Origin: Streptomyces capitiformicae
Lineage (GTDB): Bacteria > Actinomycetota > Actinomycetes > Streptomycetales > Streptomycetaceae
Length of the DNA stretch: 64,000 nt
Assembly: GCF_002214185.1 (NCBI RefSeq)
Contig: NZ_CP022161.1
Coordinates: 5,339,486-5,403,485 of the forward strand
Direction: 5' to 3'
Both the position numbers and the translations under genes were made by a program. Position 1 is the stretch's first letter; the number at the start of each line of letters is the position of its first letter. Below the pieces are notes generated by a model. It saw only the letters and a program-made list of their open reading frames with translations. It had not been told where the DNA came from and did not search any database. Below are positions 55,567 through 63,930 of this stretch, piece by piece.

Positions 55567-56577
55567 GTGACCGTCGTCGAGCCGTTTGGGCTGAGCGCGC
55601 GGGACCAGGCTCTCGAAGCCGATGTCCAGGCCGGACTGGCTGCCGTCGAAGAGGGTCTCCTCGAGGCCACCAAGAGTGAGGTCCCCTTCATCCAGGAGGC
55701 CGCCCAGCACCTGCTGCGCGCCGGCGGGAAGCGGTTCCGGCCGCTGCTCGTGATGCTCGCGGCGCAGTTCGGTGACCCGTACTCGCCGGGGGTCGTGCCC
55801 TCGGCCGTGGTGGTGGAGCTGACGCATCTCGCCACGCTCTACCACGACGACGTGATGGACGAGGCGGACGTGCGCCGGGGCGTGCCCAGCGCGAACGCCC
55901 GCTGGGGCAACTCGCTGGCCGTCCTCACGGGTGACTTCCTCTTCGCGCGGGCCTCGCACGTCCTCGCCGACCTCGGCCCCGACGCCGTCCGTATCCAGGC
56001 CGAGGCCTTCGAGCGGCTGGTGACCGGGCAGATCCTGGAGACCGCCGGTCCGCGCGACGGACGGGACCCGATCGAGCACTACCTGGACGTCCTGGGCGGC
56101 AAGACCGGATCGCTGGTGGCCGTGGCCGGCCGCTTCGGTGCGATGATGTCGGGCGCCGACGAGACCGTGGTCGACGTGCTCACCCAGTACGGGGAGCGGC
56201 TCGGCGTCGCCTTCCAGCTCGCGGACGACGTGCTGGACATCGCCTCCGACTCGCACGAGTCCGGCAAGACGCCGGGGACCGATCTGCGCGAGGGTGTGCC
56301 GACCATGCCCGTGCTGCGGCTGCGCGAGCGGGCCGGACGGCTCGGGCTGCCGGACGACATCGCGCTCTGTGAACTGCTCGACTCCGACCTCACCGATGAC
56401 GCGCGGCACGCGGAGGCGCTGGCCCGGCTGCGGGTCCACCCCGCGCTGGAGCAGGCCCGCCGGGACACCGTCCGGTACGCGGAGGAGGCGCGGGCGGTGC
56501 TGGCGCCGCTGCGGGAATGCGGGGCGAAGGTGGCGTTGGTCGAGCTCTGCGACGCGGTGGTGCATCGGGCCGGTTAG
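55567..56577 (+). CDS. long-chain polyprenyl diphosphate synthase
   Basis: The 336-residue all-trans prenyltransferase (GTG start after AGGAG) has the first Asp-rich motif DDVMD at 94-98 and the second DDVLD at 220-224, with GGKRFRPLL at about 53-61 and GDFLFARAS. Ala89 and Thr90, four and five residues before the first motif, are small, which in this family permits long products. It probably makes the C40-C50 side chain of menaquinone, matching the mqnA, mqnC, menG and menJ-like genes in the window. It acts in the cytosol on IPP and FPP or GGPP. Confidence 0.92.
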   Translation: MTVVEPFGLSARDQALEADVQAGLAAVEEGLLEATKSEVPFIQEAAQHLLRAGGKRFRPLLVMLAAQFGDPYSPGVVPSAVVVELTHLATLYHDDVMDEADVRRGVPSANARWGNSLAVLTGDFLFARASHVLADLGPDAVRIQAEAFERLVTGQILETAGPRDGRDPIEHYLDVLGGKTGSLVAVAGRFGAMMSGADETVVDVLTQYGERLGVAFQLADDVLDIASDSHESGKTPGTDLREGVPTMPVLRLRERAGRLGLPDDIALCELLDSDLTDDARHAEALARLRVHPALEQARRDTVRYAEEARAVLAPLRECGAKVALVELCDAVVHRAG

Positions 56578-56631
56578 GCACTCGGAGTTCCGGCGTCCGG
56601 TGGGGTGCCGGTGGGGTGCCGGTGGGGTGGG

Positions 56632-56793
56632 ACCATCCTCGCCGCCAGCCTGAACGGTGCCAACGAGGTGCCCGTCCAGGGTTGGCCCGCCGTGGGGGGC
56701 AAGGACGGCGCGGCACTGGAGTTCGTGCGGATCAAGGGCGACAAGGTGTCCGTCGCCGTGACCTGGCGCGGTACCGACAAGCGCACTGTCATA
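56632..56793 (+). pseudogene. CHRD-domain gene remnant
   Basis: The frame reads TILAASLNGANEVPVQGWPA and then KDGAALEFVRIKGDKVSVAVTWRGTDK before losing similarity. This matches the N-terminal third of a CHRD domain (secreted beta-rich proteins), where an I-H-x-G motif should follow. The signal peptide is absent, and the rest of the domain is replaced by unrelated sequence ending at 56862. It appears to be a decayed gene. Confidence 0.6.
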
Positions 56794-57334
56794 GGTCCGG
56801 GTGAGGGCAAGAGATCAAGTCCCGTTGCATCGGCAGGGGTTGATACGTTCAGCGTGCGCTGACTCGCCCTGAGAAGGCGTGCGAGCGACTCACCACATCG
56901 CGCACTCCTTCGTGAAGCCCAACTCCGGTACACCGCAGTGGATCGCACCCGACCGCAGCGCGGTCAACGGGGCGTCGGCGTGCCGTACAAGGCGGACTAC
57001 GTGTTCATCAACCGCTGGAGCTAGGGCGCCAGTTCGAGAGGCGGTGCCTCCCGTAAGGGCCAGGGGTTCGACCGGGCGGTTCCTCCAAGGCCTGTGGGCT
57101 CGACCGGCGGCGTCTTCCCTCAGGACCCCTAAGGGTTCGGAGGGAGGCGCCACCTCGCGTTGTCGTCCGTGGCGGCTCGGCATGTCATCCCGGAGCAGTA
57201 CGCGGAGTTGGCTCCCGAGGCTGACGACTCTCGTCGGCCGATTTGGTCAGATGGGTATCACCACTTCTCGCCGATTCGGGTGAGAATGGCGGCGCTAAGG
57301 GGACGCCGCCGCCGACGACGGAGGTAAGGCACAC
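56794..57334. other. gene-poor decayed region
   Basis: No intact gene is supported. One frame at about 56881-57024 ends VGVPYKADYVFINRWS followed by TAG and has protein-like composition at its end; it may be the tail of another degraded gene of unknown identity. CCCTAAGGG-type short inverted repeats occur near 57120. The ribosome site for the LolA-like gene (GGAGG) lies at 57320-57324. Confidence 0.45.
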
Positions 57335-58678
57335 ATGGCACCGTACGAATCCGACGACACCGCTCGGGCCGACGACGCGGCCGTGCTCGCGGCCGAGGCC
57401 GAGGAAGTGCGCTCGGCGCGGCGACGCAAGGCCGCGCGGTACCTCGTCCCAGTCACCGTGGTGGGGGTGGCGGCGGCGACCATCGGGCTCATCCCGGCCT
57501 TCGCCGGCTCGGGCGACCCCGATCTGCCGAAGATCAGCGCGCAGGAACTCATCGAGAAGATCGCCGCGTCGGACGTACAGCAGGTGTCCGGCACGGTGAA
57601 GATCACCACCGATCTGGGACTGCCCGACCTGGGCGGTCTGGCCGGCGGTCTCGGCTCGCCGATGCCCTCCGGGGGTTCCGGAGAGGACGGCGGTTCCGCC
57701 GCCGATCCCTCCTCCAAGCTGCTCGAACTCGCCTCCGGCACGCACACCCTGCAGGTCGCGACCGACGGCCCGGACAAGCAGAAGCTGTCGCTGCTGGACG
57801 AGGCGGCCGAGTACAGCATCATCCACAACGGCGACGACCTGTGGGCGTACGACAGCGCCTCGAACGAGGTGTACCACGCGACCGGCGCCGGTGAGGGCAA
57901 GGACGACGAGGCCCGCAAGGACGCTCCCGACGCTTCCGAGGACGTGCCCGCCACGCCCAAGGAGCTCGCCGAGGAAGCCCTGAAGGCTGTCGACGACACC
58001 ACGTCCGTGACCGTCGGCGGGACCGCGCAGGTCGCGGGGCGGGACGCGTACCGGCTGGTGATCGAGCCGAAGCAGTCCGGTTCGACGGTCGGCGCGATCT
58101 CCATAGCCGTGGACTCCGAGACGGGGCTGCCGCTGAAGTTCACGCTGACCCCGGCGAGCGGCGGCGCGGCCGTCGTGGACGCGGGCTTCACGAAGGTCGA
58201 CTTCGGCAAGCCGAGCGCGTCGACGTTCGACTTCACGCCGCCGAAGGGCGCGAAGGTCACCGAGGCCGACGAGATGGAGGAGTCCGGCCACCACGACTCC
58301 GGGTTCGACGAGCTCGACAAGGGCCTGGGATCCAAGGACGCTGAGAACTCCACGGCGTCCAAGGACGCCGAGGGCTCAGAGGAGGACTTCGCGAGCGGGC
58401 TCGACGGGCTCAAGACCATAGGCAAGGGCTGGAGCACCATCGTCGAGTTCGACACCGGCGCCGAGGGCGGCATGCCGGACGGCGGCTCCGACTCGACCGG
58501 TGACGCCCGCGTCGACGGGTTCCTGAACTCCCTCGGCGACCAGGTCAAGGGCGAGTTCGGCTCGGGTACGGTCTTCAAGACCCGGCTGATCAACGTCCTC
58601 TTCACGGACGACGGCAAGGTGTACGCGGGCGCCGTCACCAAGGACGCCCTGGTGAAGGCGGCCAACGCGGCCGAGTAG
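57335..58678 (+). CDS. LolA-like outer-surface protein with membrane anchor
   Basis: The 447-residue protein has an N-terminal cytoplasmic segment rich in Ala, Asp and Arg, a single hydrophobic segment at about 38-58, and a large extracytoplasmic domain. ISAQELIEKIAASDVQQVSGTVKITTDLGLPDL, LWAYDSASNEVYHATG and AYRLVIEPKQSGSTVGAISIAVDSETGLPLKFTL fit the LolA/LppX-like half-barrel (actinobacterial outer-membrane-lipoprotein carrier family). An acidic Ser/Asp/Glu insertion at about 315-350 interrupts it. It precedes an ABC exporter on the same strand with a 20-base gap, so it may handle a lipid or lipoprotein for that exporter. Confidence 0.8.
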   Translation: MAPYESDDTARADDAAVLAAEAEEVRSARRRKAARYLVPVTVVGVAAATIGLIPAFAGSGDPDLPKISAQELIEKIAASDVQQVSGTVKITTDLGLPDLGGLAGGLGSPMPSGGSGEDGGSAADPSSKLLELASGTHTLQVATDGPDKQKLSLLDEAAEYSIIHNGDDLWAYDSASNEVYHATGAGEGKDDEARKDAPDASEDVPATPKELAEEALKAVDDTTSVTVGGTAQVAGRDAYRLVIEPKQSGSTVGAISIAVDSETGLPLKFTLTPASGGAAVVDAGFTKVDFGKPSASTFDFTPPKGAKVTEADEMEESGHHDSGFDELDKGLGSKDAENSTASKDAEGSEEDFASGLDGLKTIGKGWSTIVEFDTGAEGGMPDGGSDSTGDARVDGFLNSLGDQVKGEFGSGTVFKTRLINVLFTDDGKVYAGAVTKDALVKAANAAE

Positions 58679-58698
58679 TACAGGAATTGAGGGAGCCC

Positions 58699-59790
58699 AT
58701 GGAGGAGCTGTCCGCCGGGTCCACCGGATCCGTCGGGTCTGCCGGGTCCACCAGGATCGCCGGGTCCACCAGGATCGCCGGGTCCGCCGCGAACAAGGAC
58801 ACGGATACGGATGGGGCAGCGGGCGGGAGCGCGGACTCGGCGGTGATCGCCACCCGCGCGCTCACCAAGCGCTACCGCGGCGGGCAGCTCGCCGTGGACG
58901 GCCTCGATCTGACCGTCCCGGCGGGCAGCGTCTTCGGGTTCCTCGGGCCCAATGGCTCGGGCAAGACCACCACCATCCGCATGTTGATGGGCCTGATCGA
59001 GCCCACTTCGGGCACGGCCCAGGTCCTCGGCCGCCCCATGCCGCGCGCCGCCAAGGCCGTACTGCCCCAGGTGGGCGCGCTCATCGAGGGGCCCGCCCTG
59101 TACGGGTACCTCTCCGGCCGCGACAACCTGCTGCGGTACGACTCCGCCGACCCGACCGCCGACCCGCGCACCCGGCGTGCACGCGTCGCGGCCGCGCTGG
59201 ACCGGGTCGGGCTCACGGCCGCCGCCGGCAAGAAGGCCAAGGCGTACTCGCTGGGCATGAAGCAGCGGCTGGGCCTGGCGGCGGCGCTGCTCCAGCCCCG
59301 CCGTCTGCTGGTGCTCGACGAGCCGACGAACGGGCTCGATCCGCAGGGGATGCGTGAGATACGCGCCCTGGTGCGGGAGTTGGCGTCCGATGGCACCACC
59401 GTCTTCCTCTCCTCGCATCTGCTGGACGAGATCGAGCAGGTGTGCAGCCATGCCGCCGTCATGGCGCAGGGGCGGCTGATCGCCCAAGGGCCGGTGAGCG
59501 AGCTGGCGGCCGGGGCACGCGGGCGGCTCGTCGTCACCACGCCCGACGCGGCGGACGCGGCCCGGGTGCTGAAGGAGCAGGGCATCGGGGACGTGGTGGT
59601 GGCGGAGGGGACGGAGGGCGCGGGGGCCCGGGTGACGGCGGAGCCGCCGCCACCGGGCCGCGACCTGGCCGAGCTGAACGCCGCACTGGTCACCGCGGGC
59701 GTCCGCGTCCGCGGCTTCGGCCTCGAACGGGCCTCCCTGGAGGACGCGTTCGTGGCGCTCACGGGGGAGGGGTTCGATGTCGCGGGTTGA
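58699..59790 (+). CDS. ABC transporter ATP-binding protein
   Basis: 363 residues from the ATG at 58699 (GAGGGAG upstream; an in-frame TTG at 58687 is less likely). A low-complexity N-terminal tail of about 45 residues (GSTGSVGSAGSTRIAGSTRIAGS) encoded by 18-bp repeats precedes the nucleotide-binding domain. It has Walker A GPNGSGKTTT, Q-loop, signature SLGMKQRLGLAAALL, Walker B LLVLDEPTNGLD, and the H-loop FLSSHLLDE. The C-terminal extension resembles the DrrA/bacitracin-type export family. The last 14 bases overlap the permease gene. Confidence 0.93.
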   Translation: MEELSAGSTGSVGSAGSTRIAGSTRIAGSAANKDTDTDGAAGGSADSAVIATRALTKRYRGGQLAVDGLDLTVPAGSVFGFLGPNGSGKTTTIRMLMGLIEPTSGTAQVLGRPMPRAAKAVLPQVGALIEGPALYGYLSGRDNLLRYDSADPTADPRTRRARVAAALDRVGLTAAAGKKAKAYSLGMKQRLGLAAALLQPRRLLVLDEPTNGLDPQGMREIRALVRELASDGTTVFLSSHLLDEIEQVCSHAAVMAQGRLIAQGPVSELAAGARGRLVVTTPDAADAARVLKEQGIGDVVVAEGTEGAGARVTAEPPPPGRDLAELNAALVTAGVRVRGFGLERASLEDAFVALTGEGFDVAG

Positions 59791-60697
59791 GATGTCTCGT
59801 GCTGAAGCCCTGCCTGAAGCAGCTGCGGGGGCCGCCCGTACGCCCGGCCTGCTGTGGACCTTCGGGCTGTTCCGCAGTGAGTTGGCGACGACGTTTCGGC
59901 GGTGGCGGACCATCGCGCTGCTCGGCGTACTCGCGGCCGTACCTGTCCTGGTCGGCATCGCCGTGAAGATCGAGACCGGCGACGGGTCGTCGCCGGGCGG
60001 CGGGCCGGGCGGTGGCGGCGGCGAAGGCCCGGCGTTCATCGCGCAGATCACCAACAACGGGCTGTTCCTGGTGTTCACGGCGCTCGCCGCCACCCTCCCC
60101 TTCTTCCTGCCGATGGCGGTCGGCGTGATCGCGGGAGACGCGATAGCGGGCGAGGCCAACGCGGGCACGCTCCGCTATCTGCTGGTTGCCCCGGCCGGCC
60201 GTACGCGGCTGCTGCTCACCAAGTACGCGACCACGATGACCTTCTGCGTGGTCGCCACCCTCGTCGTGGCGGCCTCCGCGCTGGCCGTGGGGGCGTCGCT
60301 GTTCCCGCTGGGCGATCTGACGACGATCTCCGGCACGCGTATCAGCTTCGCCGAGGGGCTCTTCCGGGCGCTGCTGATCGCGCTGGCGGTGGCCGCGTCA
60401 CTGATCGGGATCGCGGCCCTCGGGCTGTTCATCTCCACCCTGACCAACAGCGGCATCGCGGCGATGGCGACCACGGTCGGGCTGCTCATCACCGTTCAGA
60501 TCCTCGACCAGATACCTCAGCTCGACGCCCTCCACCCGTACTTCTTCTCCCACTACTGGCTGTCCTTCGCCGACCTCATGCGCGAGCCGGTCTACTGGGA
60601 CGACCTGCAACGCAACTTCGGCCTCCAGGCCCTGTACGCGGCGGTGTTCGGGTCGGCGGCGTGGGCGAGGTTCATGGCGAAGGACATCGCCTCGTAG
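59777..60697 (+). CDS. ABC-2-type transporter permease
   Basis: The 306-residue membrane protein has six predicted helices, a large extracytoplasmic Gly-rich loop (SSPGGGPGGGGGEG) after the first, and the ABC-2 motif region AGDAIAGEANAGTLRYLLVAPAGRTRLLLTKY. It pairs with the overlapping ATPase gene to form a homodimeric-type exporter. The LolA-like protein just upstream suggests a lipidic or lipoprotein substrate, which is inference. The stop codon is the first TAG of a TCGTAG hexamer run. Confidence 0.9.
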   Translation: MSRVEMSRAEALPEAAAGAARTPGLLWTFGLFRSELATTFRRWRTIALLGVLAAVPVLVGIAVKIETGDGSSPGGGPGGGGGEGPAFIAQITNNGLFLVFTALAATLPFFLPMAVGVIAGDAIAGEANAGTLRYLLVAPAGRTRLLLTKYATTMTFCVVATLVVAASALAVGASLFPLGDLTTISGTRISFAEGLFRALLIALAVAASLIGIAALGLFISTLTNSGIAAMATTVGLLITVQILDQIPQLDALHPYFFSHYWLSFADLMREPVYWDDLQRNFGLQALYAAVFGSAAWARFMAKDIAS

Positions 60698-60745
60698 TCG
60701 TAGTCGTAGTCGTAGTCGTAGTCGTAGTCGTAGTCGTAGTCGTAC
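60692..60745. repeat. TCGTAG hexanucleotide microsatellite
   Basis: Eight perfect TCGTAG units run from 60692 to 60739, followed by TCGTAC. The first unit contains the stop codon of the permease gene. Every unit offers a TAG in the same frame, so changes in unit number cannot extend the protein. Confidence 0.95.
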
Positions 60746-60761
60746 GAGTCGGCCGCTGGGC

Positions 60762-61358
60762 TCAGGCCGCCGCGTCCTGCGTGTCGAACGGGAAGCGGGC
60801 GAACGGGGCCTTCCGCGCGAAGAACGTCTTGGCGCGGGCCAGTGCCGCCGAGTCGTGGAGTACGTCGCCGGGCTTGCTGCCGTTGCCCAGGAGGACTCCG
60901 CCGAAGCGCATGCCCATGTAGGCGGCCGAGAGGTTGAGCGTCCCGGTGAGGGGCTCGGCGGCCTCCTCCTCGGGGTGGGCGAGCGCGGTGACGCCCCAGA
61001 GGGTGCGCCCCGCCAGCGTCTGCTTGAAGTCGAGGCCGGGGGTGCGCAGCCAGCCCGACCAGTGGTCCAGATAGCGCTTGGTGTGCGCGGACACCGAGTA
61101 CCAGTACAGCGGCGACGCGATCACGATGTCGGTCGCCGCGAGTGTCGCGTCCAGCAGCAGCGCGGTGTTGTCGCCCTTCGGCCGTACGTGATCACTGTCG
61201 TGGCGCAGATCCTCGAAGTCCGGCAGCGGATGTCGGGCGAGGTCGATCCAGACCTGCTCCACATGGTCGGGCAGCTGCTCGGCGGCGGCGCGGGCCAACA
61301 GTTCGGTGTTGCCGTCCGATCGGCTGCTGCCGAGGACGAAGAGGAAGCGGCGGGTCAT
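60762..61358 (-). CDS. NAD(P)H-dependent FMN oxidoreductase (flavodoxin-like)
   Basis: 198 residues from the ATG at 61358 with AGGGGGA 4 bases upstream; an extension to 61436 reads through the operator palindrome and is unlikely. The N-terminal FLFVLGSSRSDGNTELLARAAAEQLP is the FMN phosphate-binding loop of the NADPH-dependent FMN reductase/NQO family, and ASPLYWYSVSAHTKRYLDHW contains the isoalloxazine loop. Likely substrates are quinones, azo dyes or nitro compounds. An AT-rich palindrome about 50 bases upstream suggests control by a MarR-, HxlR- or TetR-type repressor encoded elsewhere. Confidence 0.88.
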   Translation of the reverse strand: MTRRFLFVLGSSRSDGNTELLARAAAEQLPDHVEQVWIDLARHPLPDFEDLRHDSDHVRPKGDNTALLLDATLAATDIVIASPLYWYSVSAHTKRYLDHWSGWLRTPGLDFKQTLAGRTLWGVTALAHPEEEAAEPLTGTLNLSAAYMGMRFGGVLLGNGSKPGDVLHDSAALARAKTFFARKAPFARFPFDTQDAAA

Positions 61359-61407
61359 GGGTCCCCCTGGATATGTAAGGAGGCCGGGTATGCGGCCCAC
61401 GGCGATT

Positions 61408-61438
61408 ACATGCATAGACAATATATGCGTATGCATGT
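61408..61438. promoter_or_regulatory. AT-rich palindromic operator
   Basis: Arms ACATGCATA (61408-61416) and TATGCATGT (61430-61438) are perfect inverted repeats around a 13-base spacer. The segment is strikingly AT-rich for this genome and lies 50-80 bases upstream of the FMN oxidoreductase start, downstream of the Nudix gene. Its size fits a dimeric winged-helix repressor site overlapping the promoter. Confidence 0.75.
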
Positions 61439-61469
61439 TCTCTCAAGGGGAAGGAGGATGGGGGTACGG

Positions 61470-62051
61470 TTATGCCCCTACGGCCGGGTCTGCGGGTGGC
61501 AGTTCCAGCGGTGCCAGTTCAGGGAGTGGCAGTTCCAGGAGCAAGGCCATGACGCCGACCAGCGTGGCGCTGCTGACGATCTCGCGGCGGGTGATCAAGC
61601 CAGGGATCTCGGTGAGCGGGATCCACTCCAGGCGGTCGGACTCGTTCTGTTCCGTGGGCTCGCCGATCCGTCGCGCGTCGTCCGTACGGAACACGAAGTG
61701 CCGGGTGTCGGTGATCCCGGCCGCGGGCTGCGCGTGGATCAGCTCCCGTAGCGAGCCCGGACGCCACCCCGTCTCCTCCTCCAACTCCCGCCCGGCCGCG
61801 TCCTCGGGCCGCTCCCCGTCCTCGACCAGCCCCATGGGCAGCTCCCAGCCCCAGGTGTCCGTGACGAAACGGTGGCGCCACATCATCAGCACCCGCCGCC
61901 GGTCGTCCACGGCCGCGGTGACGGCGAGGTCCCGCAGTCTGACCACGTGGTAGTCGCCGCGGGTGCCGTCGGGCCGCTCGACGTCCAGCGAGCGCAACCG
62001 CACCCAGGGGGTGTCGTGGATCGTGCGTTCGCCGTGAATGGTCCATCGCAT
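61470..62051 (-). CDS. Nudix hydrolase
   Basis: The 193-residue protein has a complete Nudix box at about residues 74-96: GLVEDGERPEDAAGRELEEE with TGW, matching Gx5Ex7REUxEExGU. The N-terminal VRLRSLDVERPDGTRGDYHVVRL and the TRHFVFRTDDARRIGEPTEQNESDRLEW segments resemble ADP-ribose pyrophosphatase-type Nudix enzymes. It hydrolyses a nucleoside diphosphate linked to another group. The C-terminus is Pro/Leu/Ala-rich. It is followed by the FMN oxidoreductase gene and preceded by the amidase gene on the same strand with a 45-base gap. Confidence 0.9.
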   Translation of the reverse strand: MRWTIHGERTIHDTPWVRLRSLDVERPDGTRGDYHVVRLRDLAVTAAVDDRRRVLMMWRHRFVTDTWGWELPMGLVEDGERPEDAAGRELEEETGWRPGSLRELIHAQPAAGITDTRHFVFRTDDARRIGEPTEQNESDRLEWIPLTEIPGLITRREIVSSATLVGVMALLLELPLPELAPLELPPADPAVGA

Positions 62052-62096
62052 GAGGGTCTGCCTGCTCTTCGCTGGAGGGGGGTTTCGGATGTCGGC

Positions 62097-63434
62097 CTAA
62101 TGCCCGGCGGCCGTGACTGTCCGGAGCAGCAGGTCCTCCTCGCCGTGGCGGGCGACCAGTTGGAGGCCGACCGGGCAGCCGTCGGAGTCGAAGCCGGCCG
62201 GGATGCTCATGGCGGGGTGGCCGCTGAGGTTGAACGCCCAGGTGAGGGCCGTGGAGTAACGGTCGCCGGGGCCGTCGTGGCCGTGTGGGGCGTTGGGGGT
62301 GGTGGGGGTCAGGATCAGGTCGGCCTCGCCGAAGAGGTCGGCGAGGCGCCGGTCGTTCTCCGTACGGAGCTCGTGGGCCCTTCGTACGGCCGCCGGGTCG
62401 GTGTCCGGCGCGGCGCGCAGGGCCAGCCATGCGGGTCCCGGGTCCTCCAGGCGTACGAGTTCGTCCCGCCGTACGAACCGAAGGAGGCCGGTGTCCGCGA
62501 GGCGGAGCGCGGCGGCGTGGGCGAGCGCGGCGGGCTCGGTGTCGGTGCCGGCGAAACCGAGGTCGTCCGACCAGAGGGCGGTGACGGTAGCCGGTGTGTC
62601 CCAGGCCGGGGTCGGCTCCTCGTGCTCGGCGTGCTTGATGCGTTCGACGTGCTCGATGCGATCGGCGTGCTCGATGCGATCGGCGTGCTCCGCCGTGCCG
62701 TCCCGTACCCAGCGCCAGTACGCCGCCGCGTCCGCGGCGTACCGGGTGAGGACGCCGGCCGCGGCGAGCCCTGTGCGGTCGGGGGAGGGCAGCCGCCGGT
62801 TCGTGGTCTTCAGGCCGACGACGCCGCACCACGCCGCCGGGATCCGTACCGACCCGGCGCCGTCCGTGCCGGTCGCCATCGGGACCAGGCCCATGGCCAC
62901 CGCCGCCGCGGACCCGGCCGAGGAGCCGCCCGGCGTGCGGTCGGCCCGCCAGGGGTTGACGGTCCGGCCGCCGGCCCCGAGACCCCAGGTCTGCCAGGGG
63001 GTGCCGGGACCGGGCACGGAGGTCGCGCCCACGGGCACACAGCCGGCCGTGACCAGGGCTCGCGCCGACGCCGTACGCAACCCGTTCCTTCCCTTCACCC
63101 CGATCGGCACCCCGGCCAACGGCAGCCGCACCCCCGCCGCGACCCGCTCGTCCACCTCGACTGCCCACCCCACCGCCTCCTCGGCCCACACCTCGACGAA
63201 AGCGCACAGCGTCGGCTCCGCCCGCTCGATCCGGGCGAGCGAGGCGGTGACCACGTCAACGGCGCGAAGCTCGCCCGCGCGCACGGCGGCAGCGATCCGT
63301 TCGGCGGGGAGCGTCGGGAAGCCGCCGGGCGGGAGGGAGGTGAGAGGAGTGGGAGCGAGCGGTTGGGAAGTAAGCGGCGAAGGGAGGGGGCCTGGGGAGT
63401 GGTGCGGTGGGGAGCCGGTCGCGTCGGGCTGCAT
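62097..63434 (-). CDS. amidase-signature-family hydrolase
   Basis: About 445 residues from the ATG at 63434; a GTG at 63455 is also possible and neither has a strong ribosome site. The Ser-cisSer-Lys triad is visible: Lys in LAGVPIGVKGRNG (about 114), the cis-Ser in TPGGSSAGSAAAVAMG (about 171-172) and the nucleophile Ser in GTDGAGSVRIPAAW (about 195). The C-terminal GHPAMSIPAGFDSDGCPVGLQLV is also typical. An inserted EHADRIEHADRIEHVERIKHAEHEE repeat of low complexity lies near residue 260. The N-terminal 35 residues are Pro/Ser-rich. Substrate amide is unknown. Confidence 0.9.
   Translation of the reverse strand: MQPDATGSPPHHSPGPLPSPLTSQPLAPTPLTSLPPGGFPTLPAERIAAAVRAGELRAVDVVTASLARIERAEPTLCAFVEVWAEEAVGWAVEVDERVAAGVRLPLAGVPIGVKGRNGLRTASARALVTAGCVPVGATSVPGPGTPWQTWGLGAGGRTVNPWRADRTPGGSSAGSAAAVAMGLVPMATGTDGAGSVRIPAAWCGVVGLKTTNRRLPSPDRTGLAAAGVLTRYAADAAAYWRWVRDGTAEHADRIEHADRIEHVERIKHAEHEEPTPAWDTPATVTALWSDDLGFAGTDTEPAALAHAAALRLADTGLLRFVRRDELVRLEDPGPAWLALRAAPDTDPAAVRRAHELRTENDRRLADLFGEADLILTPTTPNAPHGHDGPGDRYSTALTWAFNLSGHPAMSIPAGFDSDGCPVGLQLVARHGEEDLLLRTVTAAGH
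62631..62690 (-). repeat. 18-bp coding tandem repeat in the amidase gene
   Basis: The plus-strand unit GTGCTCGATGCGATCGGC occurs twice perfectly (62649-62684), preceded by one diverged copy at 62631-62648 and followed by a partial one. It encodes the EHADRI hexapeptide repeat of the amidase in the other strand and lies in a surface-loop-like insertion. Confidence 0.85.
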
Positions 63435-63595
63435 GGGTTTCTCGGGCTTCTTCACGGTGGATCAGCGGCTCGGGCCGCGTGGGGTGGGCGGGGTCGGAGG
63501 GGGTGGGTATCTGAGTGCGGACGGCTGGGGCTGGGGTGACTCGTACCGCCGTGCGCGCTCCCACGCGGACGCTCCCAGTGAAACGGCGTCGCATA

Positions 63596-63790
63596 TCAGT
63601 CGTCCGGAGCGTCCAAGAAGGCGGTCGCGGCTAAGAACTCCGCGCTCGCATCAGCGGCAGCGACCAGACGGCGGACGGTTCGGGCGGCGTCGAGGATGTT
63701 TTCATCAGCTACTGGGACAGACGGATGTCGTCGGGACGCACGTTGCTCTGGACGGCCAGCTCGTACAGGACGGCTTGTCGCAGAGCCCAT
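63596..63790 (-). CDS. short ORF of uncertain status
   Basis: A 64-codon frame whose last 38 residues (VADENILDAARTVRRLVAAADASAEFLAATAFLDAPDD) look like a real amphipathic helical protein. The only start codon is the ATG at 63790, which overlaps the next upstream minus-strand frame by 82 bases and has no good ribosome site. A frameshift joining it to the frame at 63709-63930, or a decayed gene, is possible. No family is recognised. Confidence 0.35.
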   Translation of the reverse strand: MGSATSRPVRAGRPEQRASRRHPSVPVADENILDAARTVRRLVAAADASAEFLAATAFLDAPDD

Positions 63791-63930
63791 TGCTCGGCGG
63801 CCTGCTGATGCTCCGGGCTGCCCCGTCCGTGCAGGAGCAGGGCACGGCTCACCGCGACACGTGCCTGCCGGAAGTCGGAGCGGACCTGCTGAGCGAGCTC
63901 GCTGGAGGATGCTCCTGGGCCAGCACTCAC
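63709..63930 (-). CDS. small hypothetical protein near window edge
   Basis: About 73 residues from a GTG at 63930 (GGAAGG about 11 bases upstream), ending in TAG. The frame is open to 63981, so GTG 63954 or TTG 63981 are other starts. The sequence SSSELAQQVRSDFRQARVAVSRALLLHGRGSPEHQQAAEQWALRQAVLYELAVQSNVRPDDIRLSQ is helical and charged, with no recognised family and no signal or membrane segment. Its coding composition fits the genome, but the overlapping frame at 63596-63790 makes the gene model uncertain. Confidence 0.45.
   Translation of the reverse strand: MSAGPGASSSELAQQVRSDFRQARVAVSRALLLHGRGSPEHQQAAEQWALRQAVLYELAVQSNVRPDDIRLSQ

Noticed and set aside
60762..61436. N-terminally extended FMN oxidoreductase
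   Set aside because: The extension is encoded by the operator palindrome, and the internal ATG at 61358 has a good ribosome site and the family N-terminus.
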